The notes beneath the pieces were generated by a model. The model was not told where the DNA came from. It ran no database searches and saw only the letters and a program-made list of their open reading frames with translations. From assembly GCF_025717605.1 (NCBI RefSeq), contig NZ_JAJIRQ010000003.1, positions 496,001 through 560,000 of the forward strand: a stretch of DNA of 64,000 nucleotides. Reading direction: 5' to 3'. Each line of letters opens with the position of its first letter. Position 1 is the first letter of the stretch. Shown here piece by piece: positions 8,395 to 17,974 of this stretch. The translations under genes were made by a program, and so were the position numbers. This DNA is from Paucibacter sp. TC2R-5. Its GTDB lineage: Bacteria; Pseudomonadota; Gammaproteobacteria; Burkholderiales; Burkholderiaceae_C.

Positions 8395-8856
8395 ATGCTT
8401 AAGGTCAACTTCATTTCCAAGTCGGCTTCCATCAGCTTCGCAGCCGCTGGCCTAGCCGCAGCGCTGTGCTGCAGCCAAGCAGCCGCCGCCGATATCGTGT
8501 TGGGCTCGGCATCCATCGTTCAAAGCGGCAACAACAACCAGGCGGCCATCGACCAAATCGGTGAAACGAATCGCGCTTTGATCAGCCAGACCGGCAACAA
8601 CAACTTTGCCGACGTCAAACAAAGCGGCAACGGCAACAGCCTTGCTTTGAGCCAAGATGGTGTCGGCAACTCCTTCAACGCCCGCCAGTCCGGCGCGGAG
8701 AACCGCATCCTCGCCAATCAGTTGGGCGGCGCTAGCGCCACGCTATTGCAAACGGGCTCGAACAACTCCATTACCTTGAACCAGGCCGCAGGCCGCAATT
8801 TCGCCTACGTCAGCCAGACCGGCAATGGCAACACAGCAACGATCAACCAGCGCTGA
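8395..8856 (+). CDS. Curlin-repeat amyloid subunit (CsgA/CsgB-type), copy 2
   Basis: Paralogue of the gene at 7559: 153 residues, same signal peptide, same 11-residue glutamine ladder. Changes relative to copy 1 are Leu4Val, Thr64Ser, Asp84Ala, Phe90Val and Ser95Asn; four of the five fall in the repeat region and none touches a ladder glutamine. ATG 8395 is preceded by the same GGGAACGAG. In known curli systems such subunits cross the outer membrane through CsgG and polymerise into fibres; removing a charged Asp from a repeat could change polymerisation speed (inference). It converges with the csg operon that ends at 8988; no clear terminator is visible between them. Confidence 0.9.
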   Translation: MLKVNFISKSASISFAAAGLAAALCCSQAAAADIVLGSASIVQSGNNNQAAIDQIGETNRALISQTGNNNFADVKQSGNGNSLALSQDGVGNSFNARQSGAENRILANQLGGASATLLQTGSNNSITLNQAAGRNFAYVSQTGNGNTATINQR

Positions 8857-8987
8857 GAACACGCTCAGGCGAGCACTTTTGCTTGACTTGCCTCTTGCTT
8901 GGCTTCACTCAGCGGCACAGTCGTAATCTTCGCCCAGGCCTTCAAATCCGCATCAGCCGAGAGGATAGCCCTGCACGCCCTATCACT

Positions 8988-9616
8988 TCATTTGGGCGGA
9001 TAGTAGGCGGTCCCTTTGACCGTCAAACCGTTGACCGGCAACTCTGCCGTTCCCAATATCACCGTGACCGTCAAACCGTGTTCGGGCTGCACAACGCTGG
9101 ACCTATTGTCGTTGCCATAGATCGTTATGTCGGCGCGATAGCCATTGCCGATCTGCTCGACATCGACTGAGTTGCGGTCACCCACCTGCTTAGATGTCAA
9201 TATATTACCGATACCGTCTTGCGTGACCTTCAAGCTATTGCCATTGCCGATTTGCTCAGCAATGACCGAGTTGCCCTGACCCGACTGCTTGACAAGCATT
9301 TGGTTAAGGTTGCCCGTTTGGCTCAACCGCGCCTCTTGCCGCGAGCCTTCTTGGTCCAGGTAGGCGAAATTGCCATCACCGATCGGATTGCGTGTGCGAT
9401 CGGTGCTTGATGCGTCAAACTGCTGATCGATTCGACCGATCAAGTCACTGCCGTTTTTTTGAATGATGGCGGCCGAGTTAAGCAAGATATCAGGGCGGCC
9501 AAAATCGCTCGCCCGCACCAAATCATTGGCAAAGCTAGTCGTTGGCACAAACATCTGCACCAGCAAGCTCACGCCAAGTACCCAAGCTTGCATGGGCACA
9601 GCCATAAGCTGCTTTT

Positions 9617-9620
<4 letters not shown>
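8988..9620 (-). CDS. Curlin-repeat protein, CsgB-like nucleator candidate
   Basis: Exported protein of 210 residues with an N-terminal signal peptide (cleavage probably after TTSFA, near residue 31) and a central run of curlin-like units: QTGNLN, QSGQGN, QIGNGN, QDGIGN, QVGDRN, QIGNGY (about residues 100-160). Flanking segments without repeats (residues 32-95 and 165-210) set it apart from the two compact curlins on the other strand. Its start overlaps the csgG stop by four bases (ATGA), so it is translationally coupled as the last gene of the csgEFG operon. A nucleator or fibre-anchoring role is inferred from position and partial repeat content; it could also be a minor subunit. Confidence 0.8.
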
Positions 9621-11383
<1,763 letters not shown>

Positions 11384-11385
11384 GA

Positions 11386-11820
11386 TCAGGGGCCTACCGA
11401 CACGTCGGTCGACGAAACTTCAAATGTCACCGTGGCACCGGTCTTTTTGTCGGTGGTGGCGATGGTCAACATACCCTTGCCACTGTCAGTAATCGTGATG
11501 GTATAGGCTAGGGTGTCATACGTACCCGGCACCAAAGTACTGCTCTTGCCGAATATGGTGGCCAGTGACTGTGACGACAGGCGACTTAGAATTGCCTGCT
11601 GCAAAGAATTATTGAAATTCTCCAGCGGTGAATTCACATGTGCCTTGAAAGAGTTCTGGGCATTCGCAATAGCCATCAAACCAGGTGCATTATTCGGGTT
11701 TCCGCCAAATGAAGGGTTGATCGGCGCATAAATCAATTCGGTCGCAGACACATCCACGACGGACATCAACGCAAGCACCGAAAGAGCAAAAGCTCGAAAC
11801 GAAAAATACGAGTAATTCAT
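11386..11820 (-). CDS. csgF: Curli assembly factor CsgF
   Basis: Small secreted partner of CsgG that couples export to nucleation at the cell surface. From ATG 11820 it has 144 residues: a signal peptide (cleavage near DVSA/TE), then the family signature around NPSFGGNPNNAPG followed by AIANAQN, which in E. coli CsgF inserts into the CsgG barrel, and a C-terminal segment with TDKKTGAT and EVSS. A TTG further upstream (11865) would overlap csgE but would add residues ahead of a good signal peptide, so it is not preferred. It is 41 bp downstream of csgE and 2 bp upstream of csgG. Confidence 0.93.
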   Translation of the reverse strand: MNYSYFSFRAFALSVLALMSVVDVSATELIYAPINPSFGGNPNNAPGLMAIANAQNSFKAHVNSPLENFNNSLQQAILSRLSSQSLATIFGKSSTLVPGTYDTLAYTITITDSGKGMLTIATTDKKTGATVTFEVSSTDVSVGP

Positions 11821-11861
11821 GATTTTCTTAATGGATGCAAGGGCTACTATTTTTACAATGG

Positions 11862-12329
11862 TCAAAATTTTCCATCGCCGCCCATATCTGGATCACCATC
11901 CCCGGTCATACGCAAACTCAGACTAATAATATTCGCATGAGTCTTATCAACCGCCTCGGAGCTCAAAGATCTTATCGCATCAACTTTCGTAGGAATGTTG
12001 CTAGTGAATACAGTTTTTTGATTGAAACTAATAGAAATTCTGTTTCCAAATCGCTGTGACGGCCGCTCAACAATTACCAGCGTGTAATTTTCAAAATCTG
12101 GCTTTTCCCGCCAAAAATCTGTAAATCTTCGATAAAACTCTTGCCCAGCGGATGTGAAAGTTTGATTTACGACAATACCAAAGTTATCGCCAGAAGTAAA
12201 ACCTTCCGGCGAAATTGAAATATTGTCATTAGAATTTTGAGCTGACGGCGACTCACCCGTCTGAGCCAAGGCAATTCCAACTGCAAACGGCAGTAGCGCA
12301 ATAAATATAGAGTTGCGCCAAATAACCAT
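11862..12329 (-). CDS. csgE: Curli assembly chaperone CsgE
   Basis: Periplasmic adaptor that caps CsgG and hands over curlin subunits. 155 residues with a signal peptide (cleavage near ALAQ, residue 23). The CsgE fold is recognisable from VVNQTFTSAGQEFY, FWREKP, VIVERPSQRFGN and SISFNQKTVF (residues 52-108). It is the first gene of the csgE-csgF-csgG-csgB-like operon. The base composition is visibly more AT-rich than that of neighbouring housekeeping genes. No c-di-GMP aptamer is found upstream of it. Confidence 0.92.
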   Translation of the reverse strand: MVIWRNSIFIALLPFAVGIALAQTGESPSAQNSNDNISISPEGFTSGDNFGIVVNQTFTSAGQEFYRRFTDFWREKPDFENYTLVIVERPSQRFGNRISISFNQKTVFTSNIPTKVDAIRSLSSEAVDKTHANIISLSLRMTGDGDPDMGGDGKF

Positions 12330-12676
12330 ACCGCTTCACCAAAACAGGAATAAGCCTAAGTACAAGGCCTTTAAGCGCAAAGCAAACCAATACACCATTC
12401 ACCCGCGCACCCAAAGCAGACACCATCAGCGCCTTGACTCGCAGCAAATGTTAAAGATGCCTTGTTACAAGGGCGTGACGCAGGCACGAACAGGCGGTCT
12501 GCACGACCACCGAAGTCAACTGCCGCAGAATTGACCAGAAAAAGATCGATCCTGATCGATCGACGTGCCAAGTGCAATCGTTGCCTTCATTTGACTCCCT
12601 GTGATCCGCAGATTCATCGCGCTGACACGCACGATTGCGACGATCCCCCATCGAGAATTCAATCAAAGAGGAAAAG
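12330..12676. promoter_or_regulatory. Divergent control region between csgE and the 12677 gene
   Basis: 347 bp without a convincing gene; it should hold both promoters. The clearest feature is GATCGATC at 12544-12551 and again at 12554-12561, separated by CT; each unit is itself palindromic, so the pair could be a dimer-binding operator or Dam-type GATC sites. I see no riboswitch and no regulator gene of the CsgD type here. Confidence 0.5.
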
Positions 12677-13030
12677 ATGGTCGCCTGCATCTGCACCCGA
12701 ACAATTGGCCGCGTTTTGCTTGTGCTGCTCAGCATCGGGGCAAATTCAAGCTTCGCTCAAAGCAGTACTTGCACCAGCACAGGCGACACAGAGATCTGCC
12801 AAGGCCCCGAGGGGTGGTCGATGATGATCACGGTTGGTGACCTTGTTTTTGTCAGTCGCTCCGATGGCAGCACCGCGACTATGCAACGGGTAGATGACAT
12901 CACACTCATTGTCGACTCGCGCCAGGGCATGAGCGGGGCCGCACAACAGATCGGTGAGACCACCGTCTATAGCCTACCCGAGGGCGGAAAGAGCTGCAAA
13001 AAGATGAAGTTGACTTCAATTTGCAGTTAG
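12677..13030 (+). CDS. Small secreted Cys-containing protein of unknown function
   Basis: 117 residues from ATG 12677, which follows AAAGAGGAAAAG. Residues 1-27 form a signal peptide (TIGRVLLVLLS, cleavage near SSFA/Q). The mature part has four cysteines (about 32, 41, 106, 116) that could form two disulphides, and a central beta-rich stretch with GDLVFVSRSDG. I recognise no family. It is divergent from csgE, 347 bp away, and is followed by the IS21 remnant. A link with curli is only positional; E. coli CsgC is also a small periplasmic protein, but I see no sequence resemblance. Confidence 0.55.
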   Translation: MVACICTRTIGRVLLVLLSIGANSSFAQSSTCTSTGDTEICQGPEGWSMMITVGDLVFVSRSDGSTATMQRVDDITLIVDSRQGMSGAAQQIGETTVYSLPEGGKSCKKMKLTSICS

Positions 13031-13275
13031 GTCAAACACACCCGACCACGCAGGCTTAATTTGCAGTACCAATAAAAATATCTTTCATCAAATACGATCA
13101 CATAACTAGTTATGTTTAAGCTCATTTGAGCGGCAAAAAAATCGTTTAGGCCAGCACATGATGTGAAACAGCGTGCAAACCTTTCCAGGTTCCCGGGGTA
13201 AACAGCGTCCAATAGCTTCCACCCTGGGGTGTGCAACCATCCGGCGGTTTCGCCGGGGAATCTGGGGTGTTAAAC

Positions 13276-14335
13276 ATGGAAGTTATTACCGAAATCCGGC
13301 GGCGGCATTTGGTCAGCAAGGAGATCATCAGTTCCACCGCGCGGGATCTGAAATTGTCGCGGCCCAGGGTGCGCAAGCATCTTCAAACCATTGAAGCGCT
13401 GGGTTATGTCCACCAGCATCAGCCCGCGCCCAAGCTGGGCTGCTTTCAGGCCACGCTGGAGAGTTGGCTTCAATCGGCGCTTCATGGCGCTGGCCAATCA
13501 CTATTTGTTCGAACCCGTGGCCTGCACCCCGGAGTCTGGCTGGGAGAAGGAGCAGGTCGAGAATCAGGTGGGTAATGTGCGCGAATGGCTGTTCACGCCG
13601 ATGGCGCGCTTCAAGAGCTTTGAGTTGCTCAATGAATGGCTGAGCAAGCGCTGCTTGGAGTTGGCAGCTCGGAGCCACCCCGCCGAGATCGAGCGCACGA
13701 TTGCGCAGTGCTTTGAGCAGGAGCGGGCCAGACTGCGGCCGGTGGCGAGCGACTTTGCAGGCTATGTCGAACAGATGATGCGCGTGTCGAGTACCTGTTT
13801 GGTGCGCGTGGATCGCAATCGCTACAGCGTACCGGCGGACTTCGCGGGCAAGGTGGTGTCGGTGCGGGTGTTTGCGGATCAAATTCGGCTCGTCATCGAC
13901 GGCCAAGTCATCGCCCAGCATGGCCGCCGGTTTGGGCGCGATCAGTTGATCTTTGATCCCTGGCACTACCTGCCGGTGCTGGAGAAGAAACCTGGCGCGC
14001 TGCGCAACGGGGCGCCATTTGTGGAGTGGGATCTCCCCAAGGCCGTCAAGGCCGTGCGCGACCGCGTCTTGAAGCAACCCAGAGGCGACCGCGCCTTTGT
14101 TGAGCTCCTGCTGGCCGCTCGCGAGGTGGGGCTGGATACGCTGCAAGTGGCTTGCGAGCTGACGCTGGAATGCGGCGTGGTCACGGCCGCCGTGGTCATG
14201 AACGAGTTACGGCGCTTGACGGCGCCCGAGCGGCCCGAGCGCATCAGCCTGCCTGAACAGCTGCGCCTGCAAGTCGAGCCCATGGCCGACTGCAGCCGCT
14301 ACGACCATTTGCTGGGGCGCCAACATGTCCATTGA
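13276..14335 (+). pseudogene. istA: IstA transposase, internally deleted and frameshifted
   Basis: The N-terminal helix-turn-helix part (from ATG 13276, MEVITEIRRRH to about 13470) is in one frame; the C-terminal part (from FNRRFMALANHY at about 13475 to 14335) is in another. Compared with the roughly 500-residue family protein, about 130-145 residues are missing at the junction. The lost segment carries both catalytic Asp residues of the DDE domain; only the Glu in WEKEQVENQVGN remains. The junction near 13460-13480 therefore looks like a deletion that also broke the frame. The protein cannot be an active transposase. Its end overlaps the istB start by 11 bp, the normal arrangement. Confidence 0.88.
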
Positions 14336-15068
14336 CCGCGCAGCACAACTCAAATCCCTGCATCTGTACGGCATGGCGACGGCCTGGTCGGAATTGCTGG
14401 CCGAAGAGTCCCGCCAACCCGCTCAGCCCGAAGCTTGGCTACACCGACTGATCGACGCTGAACAGGCCGACCGGCAAGTGCGCAGCCTGCGCTACCAACT
14501 CAAGGCGGCCCGGTTCCCAATTCATCGGGACCTGATCGACATGGACTGGACTGAGACGCCCTTGGCCAAAGCCCGGGTGGAGCCACTGGCCACATGCGCC
14601 TTCATGGAGCAGGCGCACAACTTGATCTTGGTTGGCGGCACCGGCACGGGCAAGACACACCTGGCCACAGCGCTCGGCGTGGCCGCCGTTCATCAAGGCA
14701 AACGGGTCCGCTTCTTCAATGCAGTCGATTTGGTGGATGCGTTGGAGAAGGAAAAACAGCAGGGCAAGACCGATAGCTTGGCCAAGCAACTGGTGCAGAT
14801 TGACGCCGTCATTCTGGATGAGCTGGGCTATTTGCCGTTCCCCGCCTCGGGTGGCGCCTTGCTCTTCCACCTGATCAGCCAGCTCTACGAAAAGACTTCG
14901 CTGATCATCACCACCAACTTGTCGTTTGGCGAATGGGTCACCGTGTTCGGCGATGCGAAGCTCACGACGGCCCTGCTGGACCGCATCACGCACCACTGCG
15001 ACATCTTGGAAACCGGCAACGACTCTTACCGCTTCAAGCAACGCAAAAAGGACATCAAAACCGACTGA
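14325..15068 (+). CDS. istB: IS21-family helper ATPase IstB
   Basis: 247-residue AAA+ ATPase that normally directs IstA to target DNA. Walker [10 protein letters not shown] (about residues 103-111), Walker [12 protein letters not shown] (about 161-171) and sensor-type [10 protein letters not shown] are all present, and the length is normal. It appears intact although its partner IstA is destroyed, so any activity would depend on another IS21 copy in the genome. Confidence 0.92.
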   Translation: MSIDRAAQLKSLHLYGMATAWSELLAEESRQPAQPEAWLHRLIDAEQADRQVRSLRYQLKAARFPIHRDLIDMDWTETPLAKARVEPLATCAFMEQAHNLILVGGTGTGKTHLATALGVAAVHQGKRVRFFNAVDLVDALEKEKQQGKTDSLAKQLVQIDAVILDELGYLPFPASGGALLFHLISQLYEKTSLIITTNLSFGEWVTVFGDAKLTTALLDRITHHCDILETGNDSYRFKQRKKDIKTD

Positions 15069-15251
15069 CCAACTGGAAAGTATTGGACGCTGACAGCTGG
15101 AAACTATTGGACGCTACTTGACAGAGCTAGTCGAAAGAAGTTCAACGAGGGCTGCCTCGTTGGCGGAATCGCACCCCTTACTCTTGGTCCAGAGCATTCC
15201 AACACCATCCAGCCAAAAACTGGCACCAAACTGGCACCAGATTCGACAATG

Positions 15252-15286
15252 AAAAAAGCACCTAGAACCTTTCGGCGCTAAGTGCT
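15252..15286 (-). terminator. Rho-independent terminator after tRNA-Lys(CTT)
   Basis: Read on the minus strand: AGCACTTAG pairs with CTAGGTGCT (nine pairs, one wobble), with an inner CGCC-GAAA-GGTT, then a run of six T. It lies about 20 bp beyond the 3' end of the tRNA at 15305-15380. Between the IS end (15123) and this hairpin I see only a short direct repeat ACTGGCACCA at about 15220-15240 and no gene. Confidence 0.8.
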
Positions 15287-15304
15287 TGATTTCATTCTTA
15301 TTTT

Positions 15305-15380
15305 TGGTGGGCCCTGAGTGACTCGAACACTCGACCTACGGATTAAGAGTCCGCTGCTCTACCAACTGAGCTAAGAGCCC
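15305..15380 (-). tRNA. tRNA-Lys, anticodon CTT
   Basis: 76 bases with encoded CCA. Minus-strand sequence starts GGGCTCTTAGCTCAG; the anticodon loop is CTCTTAA, giving CTT; the T-arm contains GTTCGAGTC. The acceptor stem GGGCTCT/AGGGCCC includes one G-T pair. Confidence 0.95.
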
Positions 15381-15510
15381 TACGCTTTGCGCAAACCATC
15401 GGTGAATAGTATTAATTCACCTCAGTTCACTCAGCTTCGCAGTATAACCTATTTTTTGTACATATTAACTTTTCAGCCAACACATACTCAATTTCCAGGC
15501 TTGCTAGATT

Positions 15511-15586
15511 TGGTGGGTCGTGCGGGACTCGAACCTGCGACCTACGGATTAAAAGTCCGCTGCTCTACCAACTGAGCTAACGACCC
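15511..15586 (-). tRNA. tRNA-Lys, anticodon TTT
   Basis: 76 bases with encoded CCA. Minus-strand sequence starts GGGTCGTTAGCTCAG; the anticodon loop is CTTTTAA, giving TTT; the T-arm is GGTTCGAGTCC. It lies 130 bp upstream of the CTT tRNA in the same direction, so the two may be one transcript that ends at the 15252-15286 terminator. Confidence 0.96.
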
Positions 15587-15625
15587 ATCAAGCGAAGCTC
15601 ACTATTCTAATCTTAATTCCCGGTG

Positions 15626-16429
15626 TCACGCAATAGACTTATGCGAATTCTTCAAAAGAATCTTGATCAACTCTGCCGCAGCAGCCATGCCGAAGCTCGC
15701 CGTGACGGCGACGCTTGAGCCATAACCATGGCAGTTGAGGCTACCGTCGACGGCGCAGGTCTCGTCACCATCACCGGCTGTCGGGCGATGCACAGGTTCA
15801 CGCGAGAACACGCAGGCCAGCCCCATCTTGCCCTTGCGCGGCACCGCATGATGCTGCCTCAAGCGCTGCCGCAAGCTGGCCAGCAGGGGGTCATGGCTGG
15901 TGTCGGCCAAGTCCTCGATGCTCATCAGATGCGGCTCTCGTTTGCCGCCGGCCGCACCCACCGCGACAAAAGGCAGGCGCTGCTGCAGCGCCCAAGCCGC
16001 CAGCTGAGCCTTGGCTCGAACTTGGTCACAGGCATCCACCAGACCGTCCAAGGGCGCCTCCGCGCCGTCCAGCAAACCGGGCCAGTTCTGCTCGTCGACA
16101 AACTCCTCAATCACTCTGACCCGGCATTCGGGATGAATGTCCTGAATCCGCAAGCGCAGCGCTTCCGCCTTAGCCATGCCTAGAGTTGAGCCCAAAGCCT
16201 GCACCTGGCGGTTGACATTCGATTCGGCCACTTGGTCAAAGTCGATCAGGGTCAGGCCCGCAACCCCGCTGCGCGCCAAGGCCTCGACCACCCAAGACCC
16301 AACGCCGCCCAGTCCCACGACAGCAAAGTGTGCGCCGCGCAGGCGCTGGTAGTCAGCGTCGCCGTAGAGGCGGCGCAGGCCACCGAAGCGCCGCTCGGTA
16401 TCCGCCTTGATGTGAAAACTGTCTTGCAT
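15626..16429 (-). CDS. tcdA: tRNA threonylcarbamoyladenosine dehydratase TcdA
   Basis: 267-residue E1-like enzyme that cyclises t6A at position 37 of ANN-decoding tRNAs to ct6A using ATP. Nucleotide-binding motif VVGLGGVGSWVVEAL (about residues 37-51), followed by LIDFDQVAESNVNRQ, the adenylate-binding segment typical of the ThiF/MoeB/TcdA fold. The C-terminus includes a stretch VAVTASFGMAAAAELI. It is separated from cpoB by a terminator, so it is probably transcribed alone. Two tRNA-Lys genes, which decode AAR and are natural substrates, lie just downstream. Confidence 0.92.
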   Translation of the reverse strand: MQDSFHIKADTERRFGGLRRLYGDADYQRLRGAHFAVVGLGGVGSWVVEALARSGVAGLTLIDFDQVAESNVNRQVQALGSTLGMAKAEALRLRIQDIHPECRVRVIEEFVDEQNWPGLLDGAEAPLDGLVDACDQVRAKAQLAAWALQQRLPFVAVGAAGGKREPHLMSIEDLADTSHDPLLASLRQRLRQHHAVPRKGKMGLACVFSREPVHRPTAGDGDETCAVDGSLNCHGYGSSVAVTASFGMAAAAELIKILLKNSHKSIA

Positions 16430-16471
16430 AGCTGGAATCTGAGCAGGTCGAGTGAGGATGAAGAGCTTGAA

Positions 16472-16498
16472 GAAAAAAGGCCCCGCAAGCAGGGCCTC
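16472..16498 (-). terminator. Rho-independent terminator after cpoB
   Basis: On the minus strand AGGCCC-TGCTTGCG-GGGCCT is followed by a T-run (A-run at 16473-16478 on the plus strand). It lies 24 bp beyond the cpoB stop and ends the tolB-pal-cpoB transcript. Confidence 0.75.
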
Positions 16499-16521
16499 GT
16501 CAAGCAGGTTTGTTTCGCTTT

Positions 16522-17313
16522 TTACTTCAAAGCCGCCAGCCGTTCCTTGCCCGCCTGCGCGGCCTCGGTGCCGGGGTAGGCTTTGATCAAGTCTTCCAGA
16601 CTGCGGCGCGCCGACTTGACGTCCTTCAACTCGATTTGGCTGTTCGCCAGGGCCAACAAAGCCTCAGCGGCACGGGGGTGCTGCGGATTGCCGGAGATGA
16701 AAGTCTTGAAGGTCGCTATCGCGTCTTTGTAGTCGCGTTTGCCATACTGGGCATTGCCGAGCCAAAAGCGCACAGAGTCGACGTAACCACTGGCCGGGAA
16801 GCGACGTAAAAAGCCCGCCATCGCGGTCGCAGCCTCGGCAAAGTCTCCTCGCCGAATCAGCCCCATCGCGGCTTCATACTGCCGGCGCTCCTCGGGTTCG
16901 ATCTGAAATTCTTTGCCGTCCAGCTGCACTTTTTGCGGCTCCAGCGGCTTCAAGCGAGAATCCAAGGACTGCGCCTGGTCATTCAGCTTGCGCTGGGTTT
17001 CCGACAGGTCGCGGGCCAATTGTTCGTTTTGGCCGCGCAACTTGGCTATCTCAAGACGCAAGGTGTCAATCTGCGCATTCAGATCCAGCATGCTGCGGCG
17101 CAAAGGGCTGAGCTGCTCCTGCGACTGCGCAGCAAGCTGCTCGACACGCAGTCGCTGAGCATCTTCGCTTTGCTGAACTCGATTGCGCAGTTCCAGAATG
17201 GCCTTGCGCGCCTCGTCGTCATCGAACAGAGCTGCCTGCGCCGACAAACTGAACAGCGCACTGGCGGCCAGCGCCGTCAAGCTCCGGCAAAGTTGCTGAC
17301 GCTGCAGCCTCAC
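16522..17313 (-). CDS. cpoB: Tol-Pal system protein CpoB (YbgF)
   Basis: 263-residue periplasmic protein that coordinates PBP1B activity with Tol-driven outer-membrane constriction. Signal peptide at residues 1-27 (ALFSLSAQA), coiled-coil trimerisation region with LRNRVQQSEDAQ and following heptads (about 35-110), and C-terminal TPR repeats (about 140-260, with the AKAEALLAL-like and YGKRDY units). It starts 1 bp after the pal stop and is the last gene of tolB-pal-cpoB. tolQ, tolR and tolA are not in the window. Confidence 0.92.
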   Translation of the reverse strand: MRLQRQQLCRSLTALAASALFSLSAQAALFDDDEARKAILELRNRVQQSEDAQRLRVEQLAAQSQEQLSPLRRSMLDLNAQIDTLRLEIAKLRGQNEQLARDLSETQRKLNDQAQSLDSRLKPLEPQKVQLDGKEFQIEPEERRQYEAAMGLIRRGDFAEAATAMAGFLRRFPASGYVDSVRFWLGNAQYGKRDYKDAIATFKTFISGNPQHPRAAEALLALANSQIELKDVKSARRSLEDLIKAYPGTEAAQAGKERLAALK

Positions 17314-17314
17314 T

Positions 17315-17851
17315 TCACTTGTCCTTCAGCTCAACGCGGCGATTTTTGGCCCAAGCGGCTTCGTCGCTGCCTTGCGCTGCAGGTTTTTCTTTGCCGAAAC
17401 TGACCGGCTCGACCTGCGCCGCGCCCACGCCCAGCAGGCTCAAGGACTTGGCGACGGCCTCGGCACGGCGCTGACCCAAGGCCAGGTTGTACTCGCGTCC
17501 ACCGCGCTCGTCGGTGTGGCCTTCCAGGCTGAGGGCCAGTTTGCGGTCATTGGCGAGACGCTTGGCATGGGTTTCGACCAAGCCACGATATTCGTCCTTG
17601 ACCACATAGCTGTCGAAGTCGAACAAGACCACGCGCTGGTTGGCAACAGCAGCAGTCAGCTGAGCGCCCAAATCAACGGTCGCGACCTTGGACTCGGCCA
17701 TAGGCATGCTGCTGGCACCGCTGGTTGCCGAGCTATTGGGTGCCACAGGGCGTGTTTCCACAGGCGCCGGCTCATCCAGCTTGACAGGCGAACTGCATCC
17801 GGCCATCACGGCCAACACCACCAAGCTCATCGCAAAACGAGTCATCTTCAT
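17315..17851 (-). CDS. pal: Peptidoglycan-associated lipoprotein Pal
   Basis: Outer-membrane lipoprotein that grips peptidoglycan through an OmpA-like domain. ATG 17851 is preceded by GGAGTGACCCGA; the upstream in-frame start would add a segment without signal character. Lipobox VMAGC near residue 19. The OmpA C-like domain holds the diaminopimelate-binding pattern around FDSYVV, ETHAKRLA, GHTDERGGREYNLALGQRRAEAV, with AKNRRVEL at the end. 178 residues, normal for the family. It lies between tolB and cpoB. Confidence 0.94.
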   Translation of the reverse strand: MKMTRFAMSLVVLAVMAGCSSPVKLDEPAPVETRPVAPNSSATSGASSMPMAESKVATVDLGAQLTAAVANQRVVLFDFDSYVVKDEYRGLVETHAKRLANDRKLALSLEGHTDERGGREYNLALGQRRAEAVAKSLSLLGVGAAQVEPVSFGKEKPAAQGSDEAAWAKNRRVELKDK

Positions 17852-17974
17852 TCGGGTCACTCCTTCAAAAACGATCACAGATCCATACCCATATGGCCCA
17901 CCGCGCGCCAAGCACTCAGCGGACTACAGTGGCGATTATCCAACAAGTTAGCATCAAGGCTTGACAGCCCGCCC

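Larger units (their letters stand above)
7318..8856 (+). repeat. Tandem duplication of a riboswitch-curlin unit (836-bp period)
   Basis: Everything from about 7377 to 8020 recurs at 8213-8856 with few substitutions: the aptamer is identical, the platform has compensating changes and the coding part changes five residues. Upstream promoter-like pieces also recur at the same 836-bp offset but have diverged. About 190 bp between the first stop codon and the second aptamer is mostly unique and holds an inverted repeat CGTGAAC/GTTCACG (8092-8113). Confidence 0.92.
13195..15123 (+). mobile_element. IS21-family insertion sequence, defective
   Basis: Terminal inverted repeats are visible: AGCGTCCAATAGCTTCCA at 13204-13221 matches the complement of TGGAAACTATTGGACGCT at 15098-15115 at 17 of 18 positions. 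A second inner copy of the right repeat lies at 15074-15091, 24 bp away, the multiple-repeat arrangement known for IS21. The right end closes with CTTGACA; the outermost left bases no longer match it, so the left limit is approximate. Inside are a broken istA and an intact istB. No target duplication could be identified. Confidence 0.85.

Noticed and set aside
12677-13030. CsgC identity for the small secreted gene
   Set aside because: No CsgC sequence pattern; size and location alone are not enough.
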